Below are positions 45,108-56,397 of a stretch of DNA of 64,000 nucleotides, piece by piece. The DNA comes from Adiantum capillus-veneris (Eukaryota; Streptophyta; Polypodiopsida; Polypodiales; Pteridaceae). The notes under the pieces are model-generated. The model was not told the DNA's origin, did not search any database, and was given only the letters and a program-made list of their open reading frames with translations. The translations under genes were made by a program, and so were the position numbers. The number at the start of each line of letters is the position of its first letter. Within the stretch, counting starts at the first letter, position 1. The stretch is from NCBI GenBank assembly GCA_014529385.2, contig CM043956.1, positions 90,228,721 to 90,292,720 on the forward strand, read 5' to 3'.

Positions 45108-47706
45108 TGAGGCGGTCCGGGGCGGGCAACAAGAAAAGCTGCCTCTAAACACCCTTCGAGGCTCCCGTGCTGCTCAATTGGGGCTGGGGCAAGCACAATC
45201 AGAGAAACCAACAACCCACAGCCAGAAACCAAACAAGAAAAGGGGCACCACCTAGTTGTAGATGCGAACTAGAACACATGTGATATCTCCTTGTACTCAA
45301 ATGCACAAAGAGAGGGGAATGCAAGATAGCCACACACACCAAACACAAACATTCACCACACCAGAGAGAGGTAAAGAGCACAAATCAACTTGAGCAACTC
45401 ACTCTTAGCCTTAAAGACTAGATGCACACAAATCTTGATGAGAAATAGAGGGACAACACAAAACTTGACCTTGTTGCCAATACATAAATTGTCTTAGGGT
45501 CACGGGAGCCCTCTCACCGAGCACCCTCTTACAATTGAAAGTTTTGGCAAACAATTCAACAAGCCCTCAAACCACCAAGCATTAAATGGCACAACAAACT
45601 TCAAGGACAATATACCTTCAACCACCTGATGAGCCAACTTATCATGTCAATTTGGAGAGAAGAGTCGTAGTTGCAGCATACAATTGCACCAAAAACTATG
45701 AATCTTATTTATGGACAAGAGTAGGCTACAAGTGTGATTGCAGAGTATAGTATCACTCCACTCTTCTAGATGACATAACTAACTTCAAGCTTCTCCATGC
45801 ACCTATGTGTAGCGATGGAATAGAGCACTCACAATGCACACACTCTACACAACTATGCTCGAAGAGTGGTGTGTTATGTGTTGAGAATGGTGTGGTGTAG
45901 TGTGATCAAGTGATGATTTACAAGGGAGAGAAGGGCTCTATTTATAGGTTTTAGAAGCCTCGATTAGGATTAGGCCTAATCAAGTTTATTTGAAGGAATA
46001 AAAGATTATGCATATTTTATTTTATTTTTAATGAGGGTGGGTCTCTCTTGTCCTTTGAGTCACATGGATGTGGGCTCAAGGGAAGAGAATTATTGAGGAT
46101 GAAAGGAGAGAGGATTGAGTGAATAATTTGGAAGTGCCCACTCTAATAGAGGGTGCATTTTACAATAAGGTTAGTGGTTAGTAGTTAGTAATTATCACTA
46201 AAAACTATTTACAAAATCATTCACCAAATGGTGAGATATATGATGAGAAAAGTTAGAGAAGGGATGAGCTTGTAAAGAGAGGTTGAAGCTTTGGAGAAGT
46301 TGACATTCACCTCTTTACAGCACCGGAAGAAGAAGCAGTCAGCATGGCGAAGTAGCGAGTGTTGATGAAGCTATGTTATCTTCAAACCTTGGAAAATTCA
46401 TGAGAAAATCCTTCATTTGCAGAGGTTATCCTTGGATTTTTGCTAATTTTTTGAATTTATTTACAAAGCAAAAGAGAGTATGGTAATATGGAAATATATG
46501 TAGAGAGAAAGGGGGACACATAGGGTGTAGAAATGGAGGATGAAGGCTATGGAGGTGTGAGAGATGTGGCAATGGTGAAGAGGGTGAATTAGGACATGGG
46601 AGTTGCAGGTTTGGGAGTGGGAAGGAGAGGGAGGAGTGTGTATGAAAGAGGAAAATGATAAAGTGGAAGAGGGAGTGTGGCTGCATAGCATGAGCAAATT
46701 GGGGTCCACCAATAAAATCATAGCTCACAGCTCGTAGCTCAAAAAAATATGAACAAATTTGAGGTAAAAGTTCCGCTCACGAGCTACAACTTTTGTTTGT
46801 ATCACCTTTTCAATTTTGGGGAGAATGTGATCTTTAAAAATTCAGCAAAACCGACTGTTTTTTCCACTGCACAAAGTCCTTGTGAGGTCCTTCTTTGGAT
46901 GATTCTTTTGAATACCTCCAAGAGTGAGCCCCCCATGGTGCATGCATGCATTCCACATACCCTTGACCTTATTTGGTAGGTCTATAATTGAAGATATTGT
47001 TGAGATCATAATATAAGAGAATAGTACAACTAAGAAAATCAAATATTGAGGGGTCTAAAAAAAATATGTACATGTCAAATATAAATAATATAGGTGGAAA
47101 AAATATAAAGGGGTCAAAATAAATCTCTCTCCTTATAAGTCTACCATAAAAAGATGAATATTTTTTGTGGTCTAATTTATGAGAGTAATAGAGAATAGAT
47201 GTAGGAAGGAAAAAATCACAATAGTGAAAAAATATACACATAAATAGAACTAGTTTTTTTGGATTTTTTTGGGATGGAGTTACACCAAAAATAAGAGAAG
47301 CTTGCATGAAATTATTTTTATATGGAATAAAAAGTATGCAAAATGGTAAGAAAAAATATGGTAATGGTGAGTCAATGTACATAGCATAAATAACACACCA
47401 TAAGTAGAAATATTTAAATAAATACGAAAATAATTATGAAAAACCCTTTTATTTAGGCCCTATATACAATGAAATATTTACACACAAATGGGCCATAATA
47501 TTTTTTATTTTTTTTATTTTTTTAGTTTTATGGCTCAACTAGCCCAGTGACTAGCTAGCTAAGGGTTTTAAGAAAATATGGAGAAAGTGCCCTAACTCAC
47601 ACACCTATATACAATGAAATGGTAGGGATAACCAAAATATTTGAGTGATTTGATAGGGTAAGGTAGCTTACTATGGCAGTTATGGAAAGCCAAAAAACGG
47701 CTATCA
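45108..47706 (-). repeat. N middle LTR (LTR2, 2599 bp)
   Basis: Same length as LTR1 and nearly identical to it. Serves as 5' LTR for the full internal region. Confidence 0.93.
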
Positions 47707-48941
47707 TTAGCCCCCCCCTTTATATAATGGTACATTCATGTACCATTTATCCGACCAGACAACATGTAGATTGTGTAACGTCTGTCTTTGTCTGCTCTCA
47801 TCTTTGAAGAACCTTTGTTGTATGATTAAAAAACCTTGTGTGATATGAAAGGTTCTCAGAGCCAATAGCAGGATGTAATGAAGTGACTGAGTAAACCTCC
47901 TCCATTGAGAAAGTTTCCATAAGCACCCCCTAGGATCAAAGATCTTGAAATATCTTTCCCAAAGAGAGATGTACGGTATGGAATCACTTATTGATTTCGG
48001 TTGAAGAAACTTGTATATTTTATTTTTGTCCATCATTGCATCTATCACTATGAATTTGATATAAAAGATTGGTTGCTCTTTCTCCTGTGTAAAGTTGATG
48101 CATCTGCTACGATCTTCAAGAGCTTGTATGAGCAAATTCCTGAACTATAGCTCATAAAATTCATTTAACCTGGGTAGGCTCATCAAGTCAAAAATTATAT
48201 GACCTTCATGATTTAGGAAAGCTTGATCCATGCTTCCAACTACTATTGGAAGATATTGCAAATAGTTTACCACATAAGTAGATAATAGACGAAGGTTTCT
48301 ATTGCTTCCAACACATTGGAAGAGAATAGATTTTGGTACTGATTGATGAAATATCCACATGTAGCAATCAAAAAGTTTTTCATCTATGATGAAGACCAGA
48401 AGCATCACAATGTGTGACCTCCATACACCAAAGAACCAAATATAGAAGGTTTGGAAACATCTGTTCATCACCAAGTATTCATGTCCTCTTCCACTTAAGA
48501 AGGTATGGTGCCCTCGATGAAAGGTATATGTGAAGAGGGGAGAAGTTGACTTTGAAGAGGCAAAACCCAATGTGAAGATGATTGGGGCTTTAAAAGCTTG
48601 GATTTTCTTGCTAAGAGATTGTCCCATGAATGAAGAGCCACCCACTAAAACACCATTGGAGAGAATTATACCCTTCTGACAAATTCCTTTTATGATTTTA
48701 TTTTTTACTACTCTCCCATGTTCTTCATCCCCTTCTAAGCCACCCCTTTGGCAAGGTTGTAACTCCTCACATTGTACTACCTCAAAGGTTGATGGATTAC
48801 AGTCTAATTTTGTGAAAACTTTGGCTTCTTGCATGATAGGTTCCTCCATGCTTAACATACATGGGTCATACCAATGCTTTTCAACATCCTTAAACACTTC
48901 TTGAAGATTATCCTCACATGGATTCAACTCACACTCTTCTA
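47707..48941 (-). pseudogene. gag: N second internal region, truncated
   Basis: Matches 42545-43783 almost base for base. It breaks off inside the gag frame at CTTCTAC and is joined to mid-LTR sequence (AAAGTCC). The frame 49017-48145 is a chance fusion of LTR and gag, not a gene of its own. The 48135-47707 frame repeats the C-terminal 142 codons. Confidence 0.88.
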
Positions 48942-49779
48942 CAAAGTCCTTGTGAGGTCCTTCTTTGGATGATTCTTTTGAATACCTCCAAGAGTGAGCC
49001 CCCCATGGTGCATGCATGCATTCCAGATACCCTTGACCTTATTTGGTAGGTCTATAATTGAAGATATTGTTGAGATCATAATATAAGTGAATAGTACAAC
49101 TAAGAAAATCAATTATTGAGGGATCTAAAAAAAATATGTACATGTCAAATATAAATAATATAGGTGGAAAAAATATAAAGGGGTCAAAATAAATCTCTCT
49201 CATTATAAGTCTACCATAAAAAGATGAATATTTTTTGTGGTCTAATTTATGAGAGTAATAGAGAATAGATGTAGGGAGGAACAAATCACAATAGTGAAAA
49301 AATATACACATAAATAGAACTAGTTTTTTTGGATTTTTGTTGGGATGGAGTTACACCAAAAATAAGAGAATCTTGCATGAAATTATTTTTATATGGAATA
49401 AAGAGTATGCAAAATGGTTTTAAAAAATATGGTAATGGTGAGTCAATGTACATAGCATAAATAACACACCATAGGTAGAAATATTTAAATAAATACCAAA
49501 ATAATTATGAAAAATCCTTTTATTTAGGCCCTATATACAATGAAATATTCACACACAAATGGACCATAATATTTTTAATTTTTTTAATTTTTTTTTAGTT
49601 TTATGGCTCAACTAGCCCAGTGACTAGCGAGCTAAGGGTTTTAAGAAAATATGGAGAAAGTCCCCTAACTCATACACCTATATACAGTGAAATGGTAGGG
49701 ATAACCAAAATGTTTGGGTGATTTGATAGGGTGAGGTAGCTTACTATGGCAATTATGGAAAGCCGAAAAACGGCTATCA
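48942..49779 (-). repeat. N outer LTR (LTR3), truncated
   Basis: Corresponds to 46868-47706 (first 838 bp of the LTR in transcript direction). By eye about 25 differences from LTR2, while LTR1 and LTR2 differ at only a few sites in the same part. Its outer end borders the TCAT target duplicate. Confidence 0.88.
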
Positions 49780-49783
49780 TCAT

Positions 49784-50286
49784 CAAGCATGCAAGCACCT
49801 CAAGCACCCTAGTGATGAAGCACCTCAAGCACCTTAGTCAGCAAGCACAACAAGCACATCAAGAACCTTAGTTAGCAAGAATGACAAGCATCTCAAGCAC
49901 CTTAGTCAGCAAGCACGACAAGCACATCAAGAACCTTAGTCAGCAAGAATGACAAGCACCTCAAGCTTGGGTAGGGTTCCCACCTCAAGGTCAGTCCCAG
50001 CTTGCCTAAAATTCTAGGTCTAAGGAATTTTAAGACTAACCTTTGGAGGTCTTTAATGAAACTATCCCTAAGGTCTTTTAAGCTCCATTATTTGGTCATT
50101 GCTCTTTGATAGACCATCTCCCTTTTGGACCTGTTTCCTTCTCTCCCTTCGGTCCCATGCTGAGCTAGATCTAACAGCACATGTTTATATTCTAACTCTT
50201 GTTTTCGTTTATTTTCCCACATTAAATGATGAGTTTTATATGAGAAAATCATTTGGGTTAGTTAGATATTAGATATTATGGAAACA
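49784..50286 (-). repeat. C1 5' LTR, outer part
   Basis: Continues the LTR interrupted by N. Includes the minisatellite units (CAAGCACCTTAGTCAGCAAG type, 49786-49965). Ends GGAAACA followed by the target duplicate ATGTAA and G protease. Confidence 0.8.
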
Positions 50287-50343
50287 ATGTAACGAGTATG
50301 GATATTTTAGACAGTGGAGCAGACATTGCCATAGCGACCAAAG
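50287..50343 (+). pseudogene. pro: Element G protease, first part
   Basis: Reads NNVTSMDILDSGADIAIATK, with the aspartic protease active-site triplet D-S-G at 50310-50318. It follows in phase from the gag end at 12633 once C1 is left out, and is cut by P3 at 50344. Confidence 0.8.
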
Positions 50344-50664
50344 TCTAAAGAATGAGGATGCAAGAGAGCTACACAAGACAAGCACAAAGCACACAGAGAT
50401 GGAAAGCGTCTTCTTCTTCGCACAGAAAAGGGAGTACAAAATGACTAAGTGCTAAAACTGAAAAGTAGCACATATGTACATGCGGTCACTAAGTGTGAAC
50501 TCCCTAGAAGCGTACTAGGCTGGCACTATAAGTGTAGTCCAGCTGTAGAATCACTGGCAGAGATCCTCCGTGTCGGTCATCTAACGCGCCAGTGAGTAAA
50601 TGCCGTAAGCGGCCAAGACCCGTAGTGGATGCCAGCTCAAGATGTAGAGCTCGACATCTCAAAA
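50344..50664 (-). repeat. P3 3' LTR
   Basis: 321 bp. The end TCTAAAG differs from the expected TGTAAAG by one base. Polypurine tract CTCGAGGGGGAG (minus strand, 50665-50676) is adjacent. Confidence 0.92.
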
Positions 50665-51032
50665 CTCCCCCTCGAGCTTTGCATGTCGCAGAGTCCAAGC
50701 ATAGTCCGAACACGTCGAAGCTTCTCAGCTCCGAGGGCCTTGGTAAAGATATCCGCTATGTGCTCCTCTGTGCTGACGTAGACCAAGTCGATGTCGCCCG
50801 CCAACACTCGCTCTCGAACGTAGTGGTAATGGACCTCTATGTGCTTGGTCCTGGCATGGAACACTGGGTTCCTAGCCAACTGCATGCTGCTGAGGTTGTC
50901 ACAATGGATGACAATCTGCTTGTCCACCTGCACTCCCAAGTCCTCAAGTAATGTGCGTAGCCACGCTACCTCGCACGCCGCAACTGCTGCACCTTTGTAC
51001 TCGGCCTCTGTGCTCGATAAAGCAACCGTAGA
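50637..51032 (-). pseudogene. pol: P3 RNase H
   Basis: RNase H of Copia type, STVALSSTEAEYKGAAVAAC through VIHCDNLSSMQLARNPVF to RTKHIEVHYHYVRERVL. In frame with 51033-51542 beyond one stop. Its C-terminal end overlaps the LTR, as in P1. Confidence 0.88.
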
Positions 51033-51635
51033 CTACTTTTTGCTGCTCCAAGTAACAGCAGCACTCCCAAAAGAGAACATGAAGCCACTCGTACATCTCC
51101 TATCAACAATGCTACCTGCCCAATCTGCATTTGTATACCCATACAATGCTAATGGAGCATCTGCTACATAGAACAATGCGTAGTCAAGAGTCCCTTGCAC
51201 ATACCGAAGTATGCGTCGTACTCCATCCAAATGTGGCTTCCTTGGAAGCTGCATAAACTGACTCTCCAACCCTACTGTGTAGCTCAAGTATGGCGTCGTG
51301 ATAGTCAAGCAGATTAAACTACCCACAATCTTCCTGTACATCTTGACATCCTCAACAACATCACCCTTCTCTGCACTCAGCTTTGCATTCACATCCAAGG
51401 GAATAGAAATTGGCTTACAATCAGCCATACCATGCTTTGACAACATGTCCAAAGTATATTGTCTCTGTGACAGCCATACACCCTCTGGAGTCCTGATCAG
51501 CTCAATGCCAAGAAAGTAGCGCAACTCGCCCAAATCTTTCATTTCAAACTCCTATTTGAGAAGACCCTTCACATGGTCAATCTCCATAGCATTGTCACCC
51601 ACAATAATAAGGTCATCTACATATATGGTAATGAC
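51033..51635 (-). pseudogene. pol: P3 C-terminal half of reverse transcriptase
   Basis: KDLGELRYFLGIELIRTPEG, LSQRQYTLDMLSKHGMADCK, VGSLICLTITTPYLSYTVGL and TNADWAGSIVDRRCTSGFMF show the RT connection of a Copia element. Upstream, near 51635-51560, YMVV/DNAMEIDHVK-like sequence follows the YVDD region. This is the part that P1 has lost. Joined abruptly to GAG-pre-integrase/integrase start near 51634. Confidence 0.88.
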
Positions 51636-52306
51636 CAAACATCTGTGTACACCACCTCAAGTGGCTTTTTACATACATAGCGCTCATGTGGAAATGAGCC
51701 CTTTGGCTGTTTTCCAAACTGGCATGCTGCACACACTTTATGCATACCATCCACCTTGAATTTGGGCAAACCTTTTACAATCTGTTTTGATTGCATGCTG
51801 CGCAATCTCTGCTCATTGACATGGCCAATGCATTTGTGCCAAATGTCAACATCAGCCACAACACCTGTGCCCTGTGCAAATAATGCAGCTTTTACCTCAG
51901 GCATGTCTACATTCAGCGTAAACATTCTGCCCACACATTTGCCCTTTGTGATCAGCTTACAGCCATTCTGGAAATCTTCTACATAACAGCCATTCGGATT
52001 GAAACGAATCTCCAAACCCTGCTCAACCATTTTTCCAACAGAAACAAGATTCCCACTCTTCGTATTTAGAGGGACATGAAGTACATCTGCTAAGTACTTT
52101 GATTTCCCACTCTTCGTATTTAGAGGTATGTCCCCTACATGAGCAATGGGGTGAGCTGTGTCGTCTCCTTTCTTCACATAGCCTGACACATCTGGTTTGC
52201 ACATATCTTTAAACCACTCTCCACGAGACGTCATGTGATTAGAGGCATTTGAATCCACATACCAAACATCATCTTGGGTGGAATTCTCTGCAGTCATTGT
52301 ATTCAT
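51617..52306 (-). pseudogene. pro: P3 protease and GAG-pre-integrase
   Basis: Starts MNTMTAENSTQDDVWYVDSN. The protease triplet is D-S-N where D-S-G is expected. Then CYVEDFQNGCKLITKGKC and the zinc site DIWHKCIGHVNEQRL...CAACQFGKQ. There is a local duplication of VPLNTKSGN (52060-52130). It ends just after VVYTDVW, the start of the integrase core, at the deletion junction. Confidence 0.9.
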
Positions 52307-53284
52307 TACATGCTACATAACAAACATGCGCTCGTTTTTGTTGTCATCTGCATCTCTGCTAGTAGATGCATAGTTTCCCTGTTCTCTCTTTCCACTTGCT
52401 TTTCCCTTTGGACAGTCACGTGACATGTGACCTCTTTCACCACAAGTCCAACATTCTCTGCTATCTGCAGTATGTTGCTACCTGCTTGATCCTGCACCAC
52501 GACCTCTTTGACTCCCCCTGCCTTGAGACTGGTTTCCCCTGCCACCTGTATTGTTTTTATTTGATTGACCTTCTAGAAATTGGCCCCTGCAACCACTTGG
52601 GCCTCGACCACGACCTCTACCTCTACCTTTGTTGGAGTTAGAATAGAAGGCCTGTTCAGACCTATTTATGCCACGAGAAGAAGATGTGTCAAGACCAAGG
52701 TTCTCTTCTCCTCAAGAATAAGCATAGAAATCAAATCTTGGAACACGGGGATGTCGTCTCTTCATGGAAGACCTGAAATGTACATACTCATCTCCTAGAC
52801 CATCCAAGCATGCACGGACAATGTCATCATCTTCCACTAAGACTTTAATAGATCCAAGAGCCTCAATGATACTCTTGATCTTCAAGGCATAATCATTGAT
52901 GGAGAGGTTGTTCCTCTTAACCTTATTTAGCTCCGACTTTAGTTTAATCTTCCTGGTCTTGGTATTCACCTCGAACACTCTGCCTAAGTTTTTCCATGCA
53001 ATGGCGGGGGTTTCAGCATCCGGTAGATAGCCCATCATGCCATCTGTGATGCTCATAGAAATCCAATACATCACTTTGCTTTGGCCTTGTTGGCAGTCTC
53101 TCAAAGCTTTCCTTTGTTCTGCTATAGCATTTGCCTCGGGAATCTCTGGTACCTTTTCATTATCTCCTTCTACATAGTCCCAATAACCTTTTTCTTTTAG
53201 GAAATTTGTTATTCTGAACTTCCATGCAGGGTAGTTATTTTTCTCAATCTTCTAAGTGACAATTTGACTAAAACCGTCAGACAT
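52306..53284 (-). pseudogene. gag: P3 gag
   Basis: Start ATG at 53284 (MSDGFSQIV). Gag sequence as in P1 runs through 53104-52712 (YWISMSITDGMMGYLPDAET, CLDGLGDEYVHFRSSM). A shifted frame to 52306 has the Gly/Arg-rich part and zinc knuckle (CWTCGERGHMSRDCPKGK-like, two short frames). At least one frameshift near 52715 and one stop before 53104. Confidence 0.85.
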
Positions 53285-53515
53285 CTTGAAGCACTAAGAC
53301 AAAATAGCTGCAATCTGCAAAAACCTGCAAATCTGCTGAACCTACTATATCGTGGTACCTGTAACGCTTTCTACACTCAACGAGTGTCCACAATCAAGCG
53401 TACATACAACCATTGTGCTTGTACAGTAAATCTCTGTGTACTTCACTTTGGAGACCTGTCCAGAAACGAAGGGATTGTGATGCTCTTGCTCTCTTAGCCT
53501 CTCTTGCCTACACCA

Positions 53516-53528
53516 GGCTCTGATACCA
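53516..53528 (-). promoter_or_regulatory. P3 primer-binding site (initiator Met tRNA)
   Basis: TGGTATCAGAGCC on the minus strand, directly adjacent to the 5' LTR. Confidence 0.92.
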
Positions 53529-53849
53529 TGTAAAGAATGAGGATGCAAGAGAGCTACACAAGACAAGCACAAAGCACACAGAGATGGAGATCTTCTTCTT
53601 CTTCGCACAGAAAAGAGAGTACAAAATGACTAAGTGCTAAAACTGAAAAGTAGCACATATGTACATGCGGTCACTAAGTGTGAACTCGCTAGAAGCGTAC
53701 TAGGCTGGCACTATAAGTGTAGTCCAGCTATAGAATCACTGGCAGAGATCCTCCGTGTTGGTCACCTAACGCGCCAATGAGTAAATGATGTAAGCGGCCA
53801 AGACCCGTAGTGGATGCCAGCTCAAGATGTAGAGCTCAACATCTCAACA
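53529..53849 (-). repeat. P3 5' LTR
   Basis: 321 bp, TGTAAAG to CTCAACA on the plus strand, followed by CAAAG. Confidence 0.93.
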
Positions 53850-54095
53850 CAAAGTTGTCTTGGAATCCTGGGGAAATCCTGCAATCAAGCAAACAAGAAT
53901 GAAGTTGCAATTTGTAGATAGGCACGTAGAGAAACCAATGGGATTACTAGAGAATGTGATAGTCAACTCCTGTGGGATTGACTACCAACACACTTTTGCT
54001 ATAATCATCGTGGGAAGATTGTTCATGAGACATATACAATTTATTCAAGATTGGGGCAATGATTTTATTCATTCATGAAATGAGCTTTAAGTAGC
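53850..54095 (+). pseudogene. pro: Element G protease, second part
   Basis: KVVLESWGNPAIKQTRMKLQ, PMGLLENVIVNSCGIDYQHT and GRLFMRHIQFIQDWGNDF. This is the remainder of the retropepsin, with the flap and the GR(P/L)FM block near its end. It continues from 50343 when P3 is removed. Stop at about 54078. Confidence 0.78.
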
Positions 54096-54578
54096 TCTAC
54101 AGCCTTGCACCATGTGGGATAAGTCCACCTTTCCTCTCCTTGATCCATACTCTAGTACTCTAGTACAAAGCTCACACCTTACAGTATGTAATCTGCATCA
54201 TTCACTTCTCTATCTAAGACACAGTCTTCCCATCTTAAACTACCCAATTCAAAATCCCCACACATCTGAATTGGAGTGTCTGTATGTATCCATGATAGCA
54301 GTTTAGTCTCCATAGAGGTCTCAGAGTCCAATTCATGTATAGGTGTCCTCAGAACATCCTTGGAAGAATGGTCCTTTAAGCTCACTCAAGTAATTGCCCC
54401 TACTTGTTTTGGGTACAGATAAACCAAGTCTATATTGCATTACATCTCCCTTGTTTATGGTGAGCTTATGATGGCTTAGCAAATACTCAAGGTCGTGTTT
54501 ATGACTCCAAATTAATTGATCTTGGAACCTAATTTGCTTGAGTGATAATCTAGCCAACACACACTCACTTGTGTGCAT
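54095..54578 (-). pseudogene. Probable inverted segment of element G after protease
   Basis: The minus strand carries SLKDHSSKDVLRTPIHELDS and DTPIQMCGDFELGSLRWEDC, which look like the acidic spacer that normally follows the protease in this kind of element. The protease itself is on plus. An inversion of at least 54095-54420 would restore one strand. The second open minus frame (54578-54333) has no recognised content. Family recognition here is from general memory of the pattern and is the weak point. Confidence 0.45.
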
Positions 54579-54762
54579 GGGGCTTCTCTTTCATCCACCA
54601 TAGCTAGCACAATCCCATTCCCATCAAGTGGTATCGTAGCACGGGTATGCTAGCTAGGCTTGTTATTATGCATTTGCATATTAGCTAGATGCACCTAAGA
54701 TAAAGTTTGCAAGAATTGTACTTTCTAGTGCTCTTTTTTGCCTTATTAGCTTTCCTACTTGA

Positions 54763-55471
54763 TTGGGACTTGTTGGAATTGGTCTAACCAACAAATTTGG
54801 TGATAATCTATCAGGTTCACTCTCATCTACTCCAGGAGCTCCAAAGAAGAAGACCATGAAAGAAAAGTTGACCGAGCTTCCACCATATCAAAAAAAGGAA
54901 GACTCACTAAAAGAAGCAAATGTCACATGGCTTGCAAAGGAGCAGCTAGAGAGTGAGAATCTCACTTTCTACCATGTCACCTTCAAAAGCGCACAAGGAT
55001 CTAGAGTAGAAGTCCAAATGTTGTCAAAGCAAGCTCAGGACCTTACCAAAGAAGAGGCAGTCACACCACTTTAGGAAAAAATTGGCCTCAAGGACTACAT
55101 AGAGCTGGAGCCCTGAGGTGTGGACTACAAAATTGCATATGAGCTCTTACAGAGCACCACAGAAGAAGGGAGGGAAACCATCTCATATTTGAATGACTCC
55201 TTGATAGAAGTAAACATCACAGAGGATCAAGTTGAAAATTCCCTAAAGCTACTGAAAGGTGGAAAACCAATGAGAGACGAACATCTGCTCACAACTGGCA
55301 TCCTCACTGGTAGATCAACCTCATTCTCTGATCTAAAGCAAAAAGTGATAGATTGGGCACTTAGGCCCTATCACTTGCACTTTCATTTCACTGCAAAGCA
55401 ACCTTTGAGATACACAGTTTTGAATTATGTCATGGCTTTTACATTCAGTCAGGCATCAAAGAAAGAGGAAA
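54763..55471 (+). pseudogene. Unrecognised ORF with two in-frame stops
   Basis: One plus frame of about 236 codons, interrupted by stops at 55072-55074 and near 55114. The first ATG in frame is 54856. It includes MKEKLTELPPYQKKEDSLKE, SENLTFYHVTFKSAQGSRVE, DYKIAYELLQSTTEEGRETI and ALRPYHLHFHFTAKQPLRYT. Charged and helical in the first part, more hydrophobic near the end. No zinc, protease, RT or integrase motif. It is cut at 55471 by the C2 LTR. It could be part of element G, of another element, or a captured host segment. I cannot tell. Confidence 0.5.
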
Positions 55472-56360
55472 TGACTAATTTCATAAAATCTAATATCTAA
55501 CCAACCCAAATGATTTTCTCATATTAAACTAATCATTCAATGTGGGAGAATAAATGGGAAGAAGGGTCAGAATATAGACATGTGCTTACGGGTCTATCTC
55601 AACACGGGGCCAACGGTAAAGGGGTCCAAATGAGAGATGGTTTGTCAAAGAGAAATGCTAGCTAATGGAGCTTAAAGACCTTAGGGTTAACTTCAGTAAA
55701 GACTTCCAAAGGTTTGTGTAAAAGTACTTAGACCTTAGGTTAAAGCTAAGCCTATGCTTAAGGTGCTTTAGTGCATGAGATGCTTGATAGCTAAGGTGCA
55801 ACTTAAGCTAGGCATGTGCTTGAAGGTCCAAGTCAATATCTGCAAGGAGGGGGTGAGCCCTTGAAGCTAGGGGGATGGTAGAGAGAGAGGTCATACTCTT
55901 ACTAACCCTATGCTTGATGAGTAGGTGCTTAAGCAAGTAGGGGGCCAAGTAGCTTGGGCTTGAAAGTCAACATGAAAGCCTACAAAGTAGGGGGGATGGT
56001 TGGATGACTTCTCTCTCTCCCAAAGGGAACCCCTTGCTCAAGAGGCAAGAAGGACATACATCAAGCCCCTAGCTAGGTTGCCCTTACGGATTGTCCAAGG
56101 CCTATTGATCCTTAGAGAGATCCAACGAGTATTTAGCTAATTAAATTAATGTTTTCAGCATATTTCAATCCCTCTCTCTCTCAAAGAGGAATGGGGGACA
56201 CTTGTCCAAAGACTACCTCTACTGCTTGACTTGACCCAGGTTTGTGATTGACTAGGCTTGTGATTGTGGCTAGGATTGAGAGAGCCAATGAGCAAAAAGC
56301 ATGAGCTAGAAATAGGGGTTGACCCAAACAACTAGGGGGATTTCTTGCAGGGTATACTCT

Positions 56361-56397
<37 letters not shown>

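Larger units (their letters stand above)
39946..49779 (-). mobile_element. N: gag-only LTR element with three LTRs
   Basis: Minus-strand element flanked by TCAT (39942-39945 and 49780-49783). Order in transcript direction: partial LTR (49779-48942), partial internal region (48941-47707), full LTR (47706-45108), full internal region (45107-42545), full LTR (42544-39946). The internal region encodes a gag-like protein of 750 codons with no protease, RT or integrase, so N depends on other elements for movement. Its primer site matches T2, a possible partner. The extra LTR-internal unit probably came from unequal recombination followed by a deletion of about 3.1 kb. Confidence 0.9.
12634..50286 (-). 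mobile_element. C1: decayed chromovirus with three nested insertions
   Basis: Minus-strand order: 5' LTR (50286 down to 38768, split by N), gag (38767-37400), protease, RT and RNase H (37340-35655), Copia P2, integrase (30552-29836), element F, integrase end and chromodomain-like end (15210-14579), 3' LTR (14578-12634, partly inverted). ATGTAA precedes it at 12628-12633 and follows it at 50287-50292. The protein frame of element G continues across the site when C1 is removed. Every domain carries stops or frameshifts and several catalytic residues are lost, so it is an old copy. Confidence 0.85.
50344..53849 (-). mobile_element. P3: Copia element lacking integrase core and N-terminal RT
   Basis: LTRs 50344-50664 and 53529-53849 (321 bp each), primer site 53516-53528, target duplicate CAAAG at 50339-50343 and 53850-53854. 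Sister of P1. It keeps gag, protease, GAG-pre-integrase, the C-terminal half of RT and RNase H, but sequence between TDVW of integrase and the RT active-site region is missing (junction near 51634). Nonfunctional. Confidence 0.95.

Noticed and set aside
48145-49017. 290-codon minus-strand ORF
   Set aside because: Chimera made by the deletion junction at 48941. The N-terminal part is LTR sequence and the rest is the gag extension of N.
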